From: Silanimonas sp. | Lineage (GTDB): Bacteria; Pseudomonadota; Gammaproteobacteria; Xanthomonadales; Xanthomonadaceae | Assembly (NCBI RefSeq): GCF_027530345.1 | Contig: NZ_JAPZQK010000009.1 | Span: 1 to 64,000, forward strand | DNA: 64,000 nucleotides | Direction: 5' to 3' | Part shown: one piece after another, positions 8,485 to 16,884 of the stretch | How positions within the stretch are numbered: position 1 is the stretch's first letter | How the letters are laid out: each line of letters opens with the position of its first letter | Translations under genes and position numbers: made by a program | Notes under the pieces: generated by a model | Database searches by the model: none | Told to the model about the DNA's origin: nothing | The model's input: only the letters and a program-made list of their open reading frames with translations

Positions 8485-9132
8485 TCAGAGATTGACCATC
8501 ACGTTGGCGAGCGGTCGGCCATCGGCGTCGGCGCCCACTTCCAGCCACCAGCGGGTGGTGAAGAAGCGCAGCACCGCGACGGGCTTGATGTCGTCGTCGA
8601 TGGCGTTCGTGGTGCGCATGCCCTTCAGCACCACCCAGGTCGCGACCCGGTCGATGTCGTGCTCGTAGGGTGCCCAGCCGATCGCGGCGGTGTCGAATCG
8701 GTGCGACCAGCCGTCGCCTTCGTGCAGTTCGGTGACCAGCGAGGTGTAGATCCGCCGTGTCTCGTAGTCGAGCTGCAGGCCGACGTGCCGCGCCAGCCCG
8801 TCGCCGAGCGCGGTGCGGCCTTGGCCAACTCCGCCCCAGACGAAGGCGTTGGCCTGCGCGGCGGGCAGGTTCCAACGATGCAGCAGACGCGAGGCACGGA
8901 CATAGCCCAGTTCGAGCTCGTTGGTGCGCTCGAGGCCGTCGGCGCGGACGCCGCCGACGGACGCCGACCATCGGAAGCTGGGCGAGTAGGTGTAGCTGAA
9001 GCGGTCGACGTCCGGCTCGTGCTCGACCATCAGCATGTGCCCACCGGCGTAGGAAATCGGGCGGGCGAGAGAGGGCGAGGCGAGGACGACGCCGGCGAGG
9101 GCCATCAGGCCCACGGAAAGAATGCGTGGCAT
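8485..9132 (-). CDS. Conserved hypothetical exported protein, outer-membrane beta-barrel-like
   Basis: A 215-residue protein with a cleavable signal peptide (MPRILSVGLMALAGVVLASPSLA). The mature part alternates polar and hydrophobic residues with many aromatics (FSYTYSPSFRWSASVGG, VGLQLDYETRRIYTSL, FFTTRWWLEVGADADG), the pattern of a small 8- to 10-strand beta-barrel, and it ends in VMVNL. No family name can be given from sequence alone. GGAG precedes the ATG at 9132. It lies between the CopL-like and HMA genes on the same strand with short gaps (80 and 41 bases), so a shared transcript is likely and a role in metal passage at the outer membrane is possible. Confidence 0.6.
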   Translation of the reverse strand: MPRILSVGLMALAGVVLASPSLARPISYAGGHMLMVEHEPDVDRFSYTYSPSFRWSASVGGVRADGLERTNELELGYVRASRLLHRWNLPAAQANAFVWGGVGQGRTALGDGLARHVGLQLDYETRRIYTSLVTELHEGDGWSHRFDTAAIGWAPYEHDIDRVATWVVLKGMRTTNAIDDDIKPVAVLRFFTTRWWLEVGADADGRPLANVMVNL

Positions 9133-9212
9133 GGGAACTCCGTGCGGCAGGCGGGGACGCCTGCGTTGCAGGTCCGTCGCGCAGCGGGCGCGACGGTGCG
9201 GCGCGAACGGGT

Positions 9213-9617
9213 TCAGCCGATGGGCGGGCGAAGCGGGGACTGCGCGGTCCAGCGGAGGGCGGGCAGGATCGGCGTCGCGCTGGGACCGGCAGCCAGCAGA
9301 TGCTCGCTCGTGAGCACGAGCAAAGGCGTCACGCCGAGCGCTTGGGCGCACGCCCAGCGGCAGGATTCACCGAGCGCCGAATCACTGCAGCAATCGGCCG
9401 CTGTGGCCGGGTCGGCGTCCGCCACCGCGGCCGCCAGCGCGTGGCAGGGCGGCAGCGTGGTTGCGGCTTCGGTCGCCACGGGGGCTGGCGTGTCGCCATT
9501 CGACCCCACCACCGGTGAGGCATGCATCGCGACGGCCACGCTGGCCTGCAGCAGGACCGCCATCGCGAGAAGCGCATGCAGGGCGAAGCGCAGCAGGGGC
9601 GGGCAAGCGAAAGGCAT
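9213..9617 (-). CDS. CopL-like small exported Cys/His protein
   Basis: A 134-residue protein with a signal peptide or anchor (LLRFALHALLAMAVLLQASVAVA). It has a mid-region Cys/His set (PPCHALA, then DCCSDS, then SCRWACAQALG) and the C-terminal LRPPIG. Placement of CH, CC and CxxxC motifs between a signal peptide and a PLRPPI-type ending is characteristic of CopL-family proteins, small metal-binding regulators that precede copper-resistance genes in Xanthomonas relatives. It is the first gene of the four-gene minus-strand set running to 7732. The CopL assignment rests on motif layout, not on a search. Confidence 0.5.
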   Translation of the reverse strand: MPFACPPLLRFALHALLAMAVLLQASVAVAMHASPVVGSNGDTPAPVATEAATTLPPCHALAAAVADADPATAADCCSDSALGESCRWACAQALGVTPLLVLTSEHLLAAGPSATPILPALRWTAQSPLRPPIG

Positions 9618-9871
9618 CGAGGCTCCAGTCTAGCCGGGGTGGGACTCCGCCTGAACCGCGAAGTTCCCCTCCCAGACAAAAAAGTTGGCTTTCGTCAAGA
9701 AAAGGTTTAAGGTCGGCCTCGCTGAGCTTGCCGGGTCACGGTGAATTGTGTCCCGATGCGGTAGATCGATGATCCGCTACATCGCCCTTGTGTTGCCTCC
9801 CAGCAGACAGCCGCCGGTCCCAAAACCGGTGAAAACCTCAAAACATCGAATCTGTTCCTAGGAGACAACTC
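9618..9871. promoter_or_regulatory. Divergent intergenic region with cold-shock gene leader
   Basis: These 254 bases separate the CopL-like gene from the first cold-shock gene. A possible plus-strand promoter is TTGGCT at about 9684 with TTTAAG about 17 bases further. That leaves a 5' leader well over 100 bases, typical of cspA-type genes whose leaders refold with temperature. A strong ribosome site, TAGGAG, lies at 9859-9864. The promoter reading is tentative. Confidence 0.35.
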
Positions 9872-10081
9872 ATGTCCGATCGTCAGACCGGCACCGTCAA
9901 GTGGTTCAACGACGCCAAGGGCTTCGGCTTCATCTCGCGCGAAGGCGGCGAAGACCTGTTCGTGCACTTCCGCTCGATCCAGGGCTCGGGCTTCAAGACG
10001 CTGAAAGAAGGCCAGAAGGTCAGCTTCACCGTCGTGAAGGGCCCGAAGGGCCTGCAGGCCGACGCCGTCCAGGCGCTCTGA
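9872..10081 (+). CDS. Cold-shock protein (CspA family), copy 1
   Basis: A 69-residue single cold-shock domain that binds single-stranded RNA and DNA and melts RNA secondary structure. It has the full set of RNA-binding motifs: [15 protein letters not shown] (RNP1, residues 8-22) and DLFVHF (RNP2). The length is standard. TAGGAG lies eight bases before the ATG. A second copy at 16579 is about 70% identical. Both genes have long upstream regions and strong terminators, so both are monocistronic. Confidence 0.95.
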   Translation: MSDRQTGTVKWFNDAKGFGFISREGGEDLFVHFRSIQGSGFKTLKEGQKVSFTVVKGPKGLQADAVQAL

Positions 10082-10106
10082 GCCGCACCCACGCGTTTGC
10101 GTGACG

Positions 10107-10133
10107 AACCCCGGGCTTGCGCCCGGGGTTTTT
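10107..10133 (+). terminator. Rho-independent terminator of cold-shock gene 1
   Basis: A perfect 10-bp stem, AACCCCGGGC / GCCCGGGGTT with loop TTGC, runs into T5. This is a textbook intrinsic terminator 26 bases after the stop codon. Confidence 0.92.
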
Positions 10134-10155
10134 CATTTCTGAAGGAGAATCCCCG

Positions 10156-10638
10156 ATGCAGATCGCTGAGCGCACCGTCGCTTCCTTCCACTACACGCTG
10201 ACCAGCCCCGAAGGCCAGGTCATCGACAGCTCCCGCGGCCGTGAGCCGCTGCCCTACCTCCACGGCGTTGGCCAGATCGTGCCGGGCCTCGAGAAGGCCA
10301 TGGCCGGCCGCGTCGCTGGCGACAGCTTCCAGGTCGTCGTTCCGGCCGCCGAAGGCTACGGCGAGAGCAACCCCGAGATGATGCAGGCCGTGCCGCGCGC
10401 CGCCTTCCCACAGGACGTCGAGATCCAGCCGGGCATGCAGTTCGAGGCCAACGGCCCGATGGGCCCGATCACGGTGGTGGTGAAGTCGGTCGATGCCGAC
10501 ACCGTCACCATCGACGCCAACCACCCGCTCGCCGGCATGCCGCTGCATTTCGACATCGAGATCGTCGAAGTCCGCGAGGCCTCGGTCGAGGAAGTGCTGC
10601 ACGGCCACGTGCACGGCGCCGGCGGGCACGACCACTGA
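10156..10638 (+). CDS. slyD: FKBP-type peptidyl-prolyl isomerase SlyD
   Basis: A 160-residue cytoplasmic prolyl isomerase and chaperone with metal binding. The FKBP core is split by an IF (insert-in-flap) domain, as in SlyD: LTSPEGQVIDSSRG and PYLHGVGQIVPGLEKAM, then an insert from about residue 70 (PAAEGYGESNPEMMQAVPR). It closes with NHPLAGMPLHFDIEI, a family signature. The short C-terminal tail HGHVHGAGGHDH is His-rich and could bind Ni, though shorter than the E. coli tail and without its Cys. The ATG at 10156 has AAGGAGA upstream. It sits between two strong terminators, so it is its own unit. Confidence 0.92.
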   Translation: MQIAERTVASFHYTLTSPEGQVIDSSRGREPLPYLHGVGQIVPGLEKAMAGRVAGDSFQVVVPAAEGYGESNPEMMQAVPRAAFPQDVEIQPGMQFEANGPMGPITVVVKSVDADTVTIDANHPLAGMPLHFDIEIVEVREASVEEVLHGHVHGAGGHDH

Positions 10639-10698
10639 GCCCTGCGGGGCCGCGGCATTCGAGCCGCGGCTCCAGCACAGCCGAGTTAAACTTCCGTT

Positions 10699-10722
10699 AC
10701 CCCGCGCTCGGCGCGGGGTTTT
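10699..10722 (+). terminator. Rho-independent terminator of slyD
   Basis: A perfect 9-bp stem, ACCCCGCGC / GCGCGGGGT with loop TCG, is followed by T4. It lies 60 bases after the slyD stop and just before the TonB receptor gene. Confidence 0.9.
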
Positions 10723-10780
10723 GCGTTTCCCGGCCAGGACGGCCCCGAATCCCACTCCCTTTCGTCTCCAAGGAACCGAG

Positions 10781-13069
10781 ATGCGCCGCACCCAGACCAC
10801 CCGTTTGAACCGTCACGCGCTGGCCCTCGCCATCGCCCTGACCCTGCCGGCCCTCGCGTCGGCGCAAGATGCCGCCCCCGCGGACGCCAACACCGACGCC
10901 ACGACGCTGGACACCATCACGGTGACCGCCACCCGTCGCGCCGAGAACGCCCAGCAGGTGCCCATCGCGGTCAGCGCGGTCGACGGCGAGAAGCTGGACG
11001 CGATCCGCTCCGGTGGCGACGACATCCGCTTCCTCGCGGCCCGCTCGCCCAGCCTCAACGTCGAATCCTCGTTCGGCCGCGTGTTCCCGCGCTTCTACCT
11101 GCGCGGCCTCGGCAACACCGACTTCGACCTGAACGCCTCGCAGCCGGTGTCGCTGGTGTACGACGACGTCGTGCTCGAGAACGTCACGCTGAAGGGCTTC
11201 CCGGTGTTCGACGTCGACCGCATCGAAGTGCTGCGCGGCCCGCAGGGCACGCTGTTCGGCCGCAACACGCCGGCCGGCCTCGTGAAGTTCGACTCGGTGC
11301 GCCCGGACTTCGAGACCTCCGGCTACGGCCGTCTCTCGTACGGTGAGTACGACACGATGAACGCCGAAGCCGCCATCGGCGGCGGCCTCACCGAGACGCT
11401 CGCCGGCCGCGCTTCGGCGCTGTACCAGCGCCGCGGTGACTGGGTGGACAACACCTTCGCCGGCACGCGTCGCGACAATGCGGTCGAGGGTTACGAAGAC
11501 ATGGCCTTCCGCGGCCAGGTGCTGCTGCAGGCCAGCGAGGACTTCGAAGCCCTCCTCAGCGTGCAGATGCGTGACCTCAAGGGCACGGCCCGCCTGTTCC
11601 GCGCCAACATCCTCGGCGCCGACGGCCGCCTGGTGCCGGGTTTCGACCCGGAGAAGGTGTCGATCGACGCGCTGAACCAGCAGGAGCTGGACACCGACGG
11701 CGCTTCGCTGCGCATGAGCTGGAACCTCGGTTCGGCGACGCTGTTCTCGATCACCAGCCTGAACCACGGCGAGCTCGCCTCGCGCGGCGACATCGACGGT
11801 GGCTTCGGCGCGGTGTTCCTGCCGAGCGGCGGCGGCCCCGGCCTGATTGCGTTCCCGGCGGAGTCGGGCGACGCGGCCGAGGTCAAGCAGGCCACGCAGG
11901 AACTGCGCCTGGCCTCGAACGGCGACAACGCCATCGACTGGCAGGCCGGCCTGTACTGGTTCAAGGACCAGGCCGACATCGAGAGCATCAGCTACGACAC
12001 GCTGGGCGGCGGCACCATCAACGCCCTCGCCACGCAGCGCCAGGACAATACCGCGTGGGCGGCCTTCGGCTCGGTGGACTGGGCCGTGAGCGAGACCTTC
12101 GTGCTGCGCGCCGGCCTGCGCTACACCGAGGACGAGAAGGACTTCACCGCCCGCCGCGTCTTCGGCGCCTTCGGTGCGCCGGCGATCGCGCCGATCACCG
12201 TGAAGCCGTCGGACGAGAACGTGAGCTGGGACCTCGCCGGTACGTGGACGGTGGCTGATGACGTGAACCTCTACGCCCGCGTGGCGAAGGGCTTCCGCGC
12301 GCCGTCGATCCAGGGCCGCCTCGCCTTCGCGAACGCGGCGCTGCCGGCCAACCAGCTGGTCACCGTCGCCGATTCGGAAGAAGTGCTGTCGTACGAAGTC
12401 GGCATGAAGGTGGCGCTGTTCGACAACCGCGCCCGCCTGAACCTCGCCGCGTTCAACGCGACCGTCGACAACCAGCAGCTCACCGCCGTGGGCGGCACCG
12501 CCAACTTCAACAGCCTGCTCAATGCCGACGAGTCGTCGCTGCGCGGCTTTGAAGCCGACCTCGAGGCCTACCTGACCGACCAGCTGCTGGTCACCTTCGG
12601 CACCGGCTACAACCGCACCGAGATCAAGGACGCGAACCTGACGACGGCGATCTGCGGCAACCCGCTGGGCTGCCTCGTCACCGACCCGACGGTGGTCGTG
12701 GGCGGCGCCACGCTGGCCCGCATCAACGGCAACCCGCTGCCGCAGGCGCCGGAGTGGACGACCAACCTGACCGCCCGCTACGGCATCCCGCTGTCGGACG
12801 ACTCGGAGCTCTACGTCTACACCGACTGGGCCTACCGCAGCGAAGTGAACTTCTTCCTGTACGAGTCGACGGTGTTCACCGGCGCCCCGCTGCTCACCGG
12901 CGGCGTGCGCGTGGGTTACAGCTGGGGCCTCGGCCAGTACGAAGTGGCTGCGTTCGGTCGCAACATCCTCAACGAGATCGAGGCGGTCGGCGGCATCGAC
13001 TTCAACAACCGCACCGGCTTCATCAACGAGCCGCGCACGTGGGGCGTGGAGTTCAAGGCGAGCTTCTGA
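10781..13069 (+). CDS. TonB-dependent receptor
   Basis: A 762-residue outer-membrane receptor. It has a signal peptide (to about residue 28, ASAQDA), a TonB box (LDTITVTATRR, about 43-53), a plug domain with VFPRFYLRGLGNTDF and the conserved RIEVLRGPQGTLFGRNTPAG, and a 22-strand barrel ending in the C-terminal Phe (VEFKASF). The plug type is that of general substrate receptors with the GTLFGRNTPAG motif. The ligand is not evident, and no Fur box, transporter or substrate enzyme lies beside it. AAGGA precedes the ATG at 10781. It is flanked by terminators on both sides. Confidence 0.93.
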   Translation: MRRTQTTRLNRHALALAIALTLPALASAQDAAPADANTDATTLDTITVTATRRAENAQQVPIAVSAVDGEKLDAIRSGGDDIRFLAARSPSLNVESSFGRVFPRFYLRGLGNTDFDLNASQPVSLVYDDVVLENVTLKGFPVFDVDRIEVLRGPQGTLFGRNTPAGLVKFDSVRPDFETSGYGRLSYGEYDTMNAEAAIGGGLTETLAGRASALYQRRGDWVDNTFAGTRRDNAVEGYEDMAFRGQVLLQASEDFEALLSVQMRDLKGTARLFRANILGADGRLVPGFDPEKVSIDALNQQELDTDGASLRMSWNLGSATLFSITSLNHGELASRGDIDGGFGAVFLPSGGGPGLIAFPAESGDAAEVKQATQELRLASNGDNAIDWQAGLYWFKDQADIESISYDTLGGGTINALATQRQDNTAWAAFGSVDWAVSETFVLRAGLRYTEDEKDFTARRVFGAFGAPAIAPITVKPSDENVSWDLAGTWTVADDVNLYARVAKGFRAPSIQGRLAFANAALPANQLVTVADSEEVLSYEVGMKVALFDNRARLNLAAFNATVDNQQLTAVGGTANFNSLLNADESSLRGFEADLEAYLTDQLLVTFGTGYNRTEIKDANLTTAICGNPLGCLVTDPTVVVGGATLARINGNPLPQAPEWTTNLTARYGIPLSDDSELYVYTDWAYRSEVNFFLYESTVFTGAPLLTGGVRVGYSWGLGQYEVAAFGRNILNEIEAVGGIDFNNRTGFINEPRTWGVEFKASF

Positions 13070-13107
13070 TCCCGCGCCGCGCGAGCGGCGAGATCGTGGC
13101 AACGGCG

Positions 13108-13138
13108 ACGGCCCGGTGACCCCGGGCCGTTTCCTTTT
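13108..13138 (+). terminator. Terminator after TonB receptor gene
   Basis: A 9-bp stem, ACGGCCCGG / CCGGGCCGT with a five-base loop, is followed by TTCCTTTT. It lies 39 bases after the receptor stop. Confidence 0.8.
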
Positions 13139-13235
13139 GCGCGCCGGTGCGGAAAGGCGGGGTGGATGGCCGTCTTCTCGCGCCGCCGAGGCGAGGCACG
13201 CTAGTCTTCACCTCCCCATCCCGGAGCCCGCGCCC

Positions 13236-13718
13236 ATGACCACCGCCTTCGACTTCAAGGCCATCGACATCGACGGCAAGGAACGCTCGCTCGACGAGTT
13301 CAAGGGCAAGGCCGTGCTGGTGGTGAACACCGCCAGCAAGTGCGGCTTCACCCCGCAGTACACCGGGCTCGAGCAGCTCTGGAAGGACTACGGCGACAAG
13401 GGTCTCGTGGTGCTGGGCTTTCCGTGCGACCAGTTCGGCCACCAGGAGCCGGGCAACGAGGCGGAGATCAAGAACTTCTGCTCGCTGACCTACGACGTGA
13501 GCTTCCCGATGTTCAAGAAGATCGACGTCAATGGCCCGAAGGCACACCCGTTGTTCAACTGGCTGAAGAGCGAGAAATCGGGCTTCCTCGGCACCGAGGG
13601 CATCAAGTGGAACTTCACCAAGTTCCTCGTCGGCCGCGACGGGCAGGTGCTGAAGCGCTTCGCGCCCACCGACAAGCCCGAGAGCCTGCGCAAGGACATC
13701 GAGAAGGCGCTGGGCTGA
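13236..13718 (+). CDS. Glutathione peroxidase-family thiol peroxidase
   Basis: A 160-residue cytoplasmic peroxidase that reduces hydroperoxides. The peroxidatic residue is Cys36 in NTASKCGFTPQY, replacing Sec. The catalytic Gln segment is FPCDQFGHQEPG and the Trp-Asn segment is KWNFTKFLV. The FPCDQF Cys and the Cys in IKNFCSLTY give it the layout of bacterial Gpx enzymes, which often use thioredoxin rather than glutathione as reductant. CGGAG at 13222-13226 supports the ATG at 13236. Confidence 0.93.
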   Translation: MTTAFDFKAIDIDGKERSLDEFKGKAVLVVNTASKCGFTPQYTGLEQLWKDYGDKGLVVLGFPCDQFGHQEPGNEAEIKNFCSLTYDVSFPMFKKIDVNGPKAHPLFNWLKSEKSGFLGTEGIKWNFTKFLVGRDGQVLKRFAPTDKPESLRKDIEKALG

Positions 13719-13740
13719 GCCCAAGCCCCGCGGCGGTGCT

Positions 13741-14367
13741 TTACTCCCTCCGCTGCACCGGCACCAGGATTTCGTTGCGGCGCATCGGGCCCGGCACCCA
13801 GGGCGCGTCGTACTGCGCGGACTGGGGTTCCGCGGCGGCGATCCAGCCGGCCTCGGCCAGCTCGCGTTCGAGCAGGCGCAGGTTCTCGGCGTAGCGGATC
13901 GGGTTCCATCGCCCGCTGAAGCGGATGGCCGCCACGTTCCGCGACGGCACGTCGACGATACGGATGCGCGGATCGCGCGGCAGCGGCAGGGTCTCGGCGG
14001 TGTAGCGGGCCGGCATCACGAAGCCCACCACCCAGCCCTGCGGCGAGTCCGATTGCGTGACCGGCGCGGTCATGCCGATGCGTTCGCCTTCGCGCTCCTG
14101 CGTGACCGGCGCGGTCATGCCGATGCGCTCGCGCCGCGTGTTGTTGCCGAAGATGTAGTCGGCCAGCGGCTGGAATCCGAGGCTTCCGGCGCGGCCGAAG
14201 TCCTCGGTGGCCACCACCACTTCGGCGACCAGCATCGGCGCGTACTCGCGCACTTCGACGCCGGCATCCATCGACTCGACCACGGTGTAGGCGGGTTCTT
14301 CCGCACGCGATTTGGCGGGCATCAGCGCCGCGGCGAGCGCGGAAAGGAGGAGCAGGGCGGAACGCAT
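13741..14367 (-). CDS. SOUL-family heme-binding protein
   Basis: A 208-residue exported protein. It starts with a signal peptide (MRSALLLLSALAAALMPAKSRA) and continues with a SOUL domain: YTVVESMDAGVEVREYAP, FQPLADYIFGNN, and a doubled ERIGMTAPVTQ block near residues 90-120 that is normal for this family. The family binds heme in some members; its physiological role in bacteria is not established. An upstream in-frame Met would add 17 residues without improving the signal peptide. The next minus-strand gene upstream ends at 14449. Confidence 0.85.
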   Translation of the reverse strand: MRSALLLLSALAAALMPAKSRAEEPAYTVVESMDAGVEVREYAPMLVAEVVVATEDFGRAGSLGFQPLADYIFGNNTRRERIGMTAPVTQEREGERIGMTAPVTQSDSPQGWVVGFVMPARYTAETLPLPRDPRIRIVDVPSRNVAAIRFSGRWNPIRYAENLRLLERELAEAGWIAAAEPQSAQYDAPWVPGPMRRNEILVPVQRRE

Positions 14368-14448
14368 CGGGGCACGGCTCGGCGGGATCAACGGAGAGAG
14401 CCCCACATTGAGGCCCATGCTGTCGCCGCCGCGTGGTGGCGCCGTGCT

Positions 14449-15390
14449 TCAGCGAGGACGGGCCTCCCGGCGCGTGCGCAGCAGCCCCGCGAGTGCACCG
14501 AGGGCGCCGAATGCGATACCCGCGAGGAGCAGCACCACGGTCCCCGCGAGCATCAGGGCAGGCAGGCCGCCATCGCCCATCAGGTAGGCGAGCGCCACCC
14601 CGAGCACGCCGATCCCCGCACCCAAGACGAGGGTGATCGGCAGGACGGCCAGCGCGGCCCAGGCATCCCCCGACCAGGCCAGCGTGGTTTCCGCCCGACG
14701 TCGTCGCCACGCGTAGCCCAGAGCGACGTTGGCGCCGACCAGCAGCGCCAACAGCGGCGACCATTGGGCGGTCGCGAACATGCCGGAACCGAGGGTGTCG
14801 TGCAGCAGGCCCGGTAACGCGCCGCTCACCAGGTCAATGCCGAACGCGAGGACGGTGCCGAAGATCGCGGCGCCAGCCCAGGCGTGGCGCGAAGGCGTGG
14901 CCGGCATGGGGGTCGTGCCCGGCTTCAGCACCAGTGCGGCGCCCACGGAGGCACCGAGCGCGGCGACAGCGACGTGCAGCAGGGACATGGCGACGCCGAC
15001 GACGGCGAAGCCGATCGGGGACTGCAGGGCGGGGATAAAGCTGTAGGCCAGGGCGGAGACGAGGCTCACCGCGACCCAGGCGCCGAAGGCTGCCAGCAGG
15101 CCGGTGGCCGCAGCGGCGCCATGCCCGTGGCCAATGCGCTCAGGCGCCCGTCGCTGCCGACGCGTCGCGACAACGAAGACGAGGACGGCCATCAGCGCCG
15201 CGCCGAGCAGGCTCTGGCCGACGAGGCCCGGGAGCAGGTCGCGCAGCACGTCGGGCATCGCGCTGTCGCCCATGTAGCGGCCGAGCGTGATACCGGTGTT
15301 GACCAGGCTCGCGGCGAAGGACCCCGCGACCGCCCACAGCGCGGCGGCCAACGGAAAGGCAAAGGTGTCCCGTGGGGAGGACTGGGGCAT
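14449..15390 (-). CDS. Polytopic membrane protein of unknown function
   Basis: A 313-residue, Ala/Leu/Val-rich integral membrane protein with about eight predicted helices (for example PLAAALWAVAGSFAASLV near the N-terminus, then VGQSLLGAALMAVLVFVVA, and LMLAGTVVLLLAGIAFGALG near the C-terminus). Cytoplasmic loops are rich in Arg (ATRRQRRAPERIGHGHG, AWRRRRAE). No catalytic or transport motif was recognised. Its start lies seven bases beyond the stop of fpr, so it probably shares a transcript with fpr. Confidence 0.65.
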   Translation of the reverse strand: MPQSSPRDTFAFPLAAALWAVAGSFAASLVNTGITLGRYMGDSAMPDVLRDLLPGLVGQSLLGAALMAVLVFVVATRRQRRAPERIGHGHGAAAATGLLAAFGAWVAVSLVSALAYSFIPALQSPIGFAVVGVAMSLLHVAVAALGASVGAALVLKPGTTPMPATPSRHAWAGAAIFGTVLAFGIDLVSGALPGLLHDTLGSGMFATAQWSPLLALLVGANVALGYAWRRRRAETTLAWSGDAWAALAVLPITLVLGAGIGVLGVALAYLMGDGGLPALMLAGTVVLLLAGIAFGALGALAGLLRTRREARPR

Positions 15391-15397
15391 CAGGGGC

Positions 15398-16177
15398 TCA
15401 TTTCTCGACGAAGGCGCGCTCGAACACGTAGTGGCCCGGCTGGCCGATCTTCGGCGAGGCCACGAGACCGCGCTCGTCGAGCAGCTTCCGGAAGTCCGCG
15501 AGCATCTGCGGGCTGCCGCAGATCATCGCCCGGTCGGTCGCGGGGTTGATTTCCGGCAGGCCGAGGTCGCGTTGCATGGTGCCGTTGGCCATCAGGTCGG
15601 TGATGCGGCCGTGGTGCTTGAACCCTTCGCGGCTGACGGCGGGGTAGTACAGCAGCTTCTCTCGGATCTGTTCGCCGAGGTACTCGTGCTGCGGCAGCTC
15701 GCGCTCGATGTAGTCGCGGTAGGCGAGGTCGTCGGCGTTGCGCACGCCGTGGGTGACGATGACCTTGTCGAAGCGCTCGTAGGTGGCCGGGTCACGGATC
15801 ACCGACAGGAAGGGCGCGAGGCCGGTGCCGGTGGCCAGCAGATAGAGGTTACCGCCCGGATGCACATCGCTGATCAGCAGGGTGCCGGTGGGCTTGCGCG
15901 ACAGCAGCAGGGTGTCGCCGGGCTTGATGTGCTGCAGGCGGGACGTGAGCGGCCCGTTCTGCACCTTGATGGAGAAGAACTCCAGGTGCTCGTCCCAGTT
16001 CGGGCTGGCGATCGAGTAGGCGCGCATCAGCGGCTTGCCGTCGACCTCGAGGCCGATCATCACGAACTGTCCGTTCTCGAAGCGGAAGCCGTCGTCGCGC
16101 GTGCAGGTGAAGCTGAAGTAGGCGTCGGTCCAGTGGCGGACGTCGAGGATGGTTTCGGAGATGAAGGCGCTGGACAT
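15398..16177 (-). CDS. fpr: Ferredoxin--NADP(+) reductase
   Basis: A 259-residue flavoprotein that moves electrons between NADPH and ferredoxin or flavodoxin. It has the FAD-binding motif RAYSIASPNW, the pyrophosphate segment PTGTLLISD, the NADP-binding GTGLAPFLSVIRDP, and CGSPQML. It ends in FERAFVEK, the C-terminus found in the Pseudomonas/Azotobacter subclass of bacterial Fpr rather than the Trp-ending E. coli form. The ATG at 16177 was chosen; an upstream ATG at 16189 is possible. It is divergent from cold-shock gene 2. Confidence 0.93.
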   Translation of the reverse strand: MSSAFISETILDVRHWTDAYFSFTCTRDDGFRFENGQFVMIGLEVDGKPLMRAYSIASPNWDEHLEFFSIKVQNGPLTSRLQHIKPGDTLLLSRKPTGTLLISDVHPGGNLYLLATGTGLAPFLSVIRDPATYERFDKVIVTHGVRNADDLAYRDYIERELPQHEYLGEQIREKLLYYPAVSREGFKHHGRITDLMANGTMQRDLGLPEINPATDRAMICGSPQMLADFRKLLDERGLVASPKIGQPGHYVFERAFVEK

Positions 16178-16578
16178 GCCGGAGAGCATCGACGGGAAGC
16201 CGCCATTGTCGCATCCGGGGACGCGCCGACGTGGATTGCCGTCATGCGGGAGCGGGTGGGGCGGGCCGCCCTGCGGGTTTTCCCCGATGGCTGTTTGCGG
16301 AAATCCGCGCGTTTTCCTGCTGCATCGCAACAGCCGATGTCCTGGGTTCAGCCCCGGAGGCCCGTTTTCGCGAACTGGGTCACGGCTTCACGGGGCCTTA
16401 CTTTTCGTTCAGGCACGGGTTACTGTAAGGCCGCTGCTGCGCTTGGGTCACCGTTCATCGTGACCAGGTGTGCTGATCCGACCGATCCGCTGCATCGACG
16501 CAACGATTCCCCGGGCAAGCAGTCTTGGCGCGATGCCTGCGCCGTTCATAACCAGCCAATGTTCGAGGACGCATAGCA
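16178..16578. other. 401-bp intergenic region between fpr and cold-shock gene 2
   Basis: No coding region is supported here. It must hold the divergent promoters of fpr and the second cold-shock gene. An AT-richer stretch at about 16400-16430 (ACTTTTCGTTC, then TTACTGTAA) is the best promoter candidate for the plus strand. It would leave a leader of roughly 145 bases, as expected for a cspA-type mRNA. GAGGA at 16565-16569 is the ribosome site. Confidence 0.4.
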
Positions 16579-16788
16579 ATGTCGGATCGTCAGTTCGGGA
16601 CCGTGAAGTGGTTCAACGATGCCAAGGGCTTCGGCTTCATCACGCCGGAGAACGGCCAGGACGTGTTTGTCCACTTCCGTTCCATCATGGGTAACGGCTT
16701 CAAGACCCTCAAGGAAGGTCAGCGCGTGAGCTTCAAGGTCGTCGCCGGCCAGAAGGGCATGCAGGCCGATGAGGTGCAGGTGGCCTGA
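16579..16788 (+). CDS. Cold-shock protein (CspA family), copy 2
   Basis: A 69-residue cold-shock domain protein, the same length as copy 1 at 9872, with identical RNP1 (KGFGFI) and near-identical RNP2 (DVFVHF). Differences cluster after RNP1 (TPENGQD against SREGGED) and near the C-terminus ([14 protein letters not shown]). It is probably an RNA chaperone. The long leader and its own terminator indicate single-gene transcription. Confidence 0.95.
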   Translation: MSDRQFGTVKWFNDAKGFGFITPENGQDVFVHFRSIMGNGFKTLKEGQRVSFKVVAGQKGMQADEVQVA

Positions 16789-16813
16789 GCCGCCTGCTCG
16801 GAATCTGCCGAAG

Positions 16814-16840
16814 AACCCCGGGACCATCCCGGGGTTTTTT
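16814..16840 (+). terminator. Rho-independent terminator of cold-shock gene 2
   Basis: A perfect 10-bp stem, AACCCCGGGA / TCCCGGGGTT with loop CCA, runs into T6. It nearly matches the terminator of cold-shock gene 1. Confidence 0.93.
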
Positions 16841-16884
16841 CACCCTCGAGGGCGCACACTGTACGCACGCCCTTGGAGATCACG

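Noticed and set aside
10697-13102. 801-residue open frame antisense to the TonB receptor gene
   Set aside because: High GC keeps antisense frames open. The product is low in hydrophobic structure and rich in Arg, Ala, Val and Gly with no domain, while the plus-strand receptor is complete.
14040-14130. Repeat in the SOUL gene (two ERIGMTAPVTQ copies)
   Set aside because: Looks like a recent tandem duplication, but a doubled MTAPV block is normal in SOUL-family proteins.
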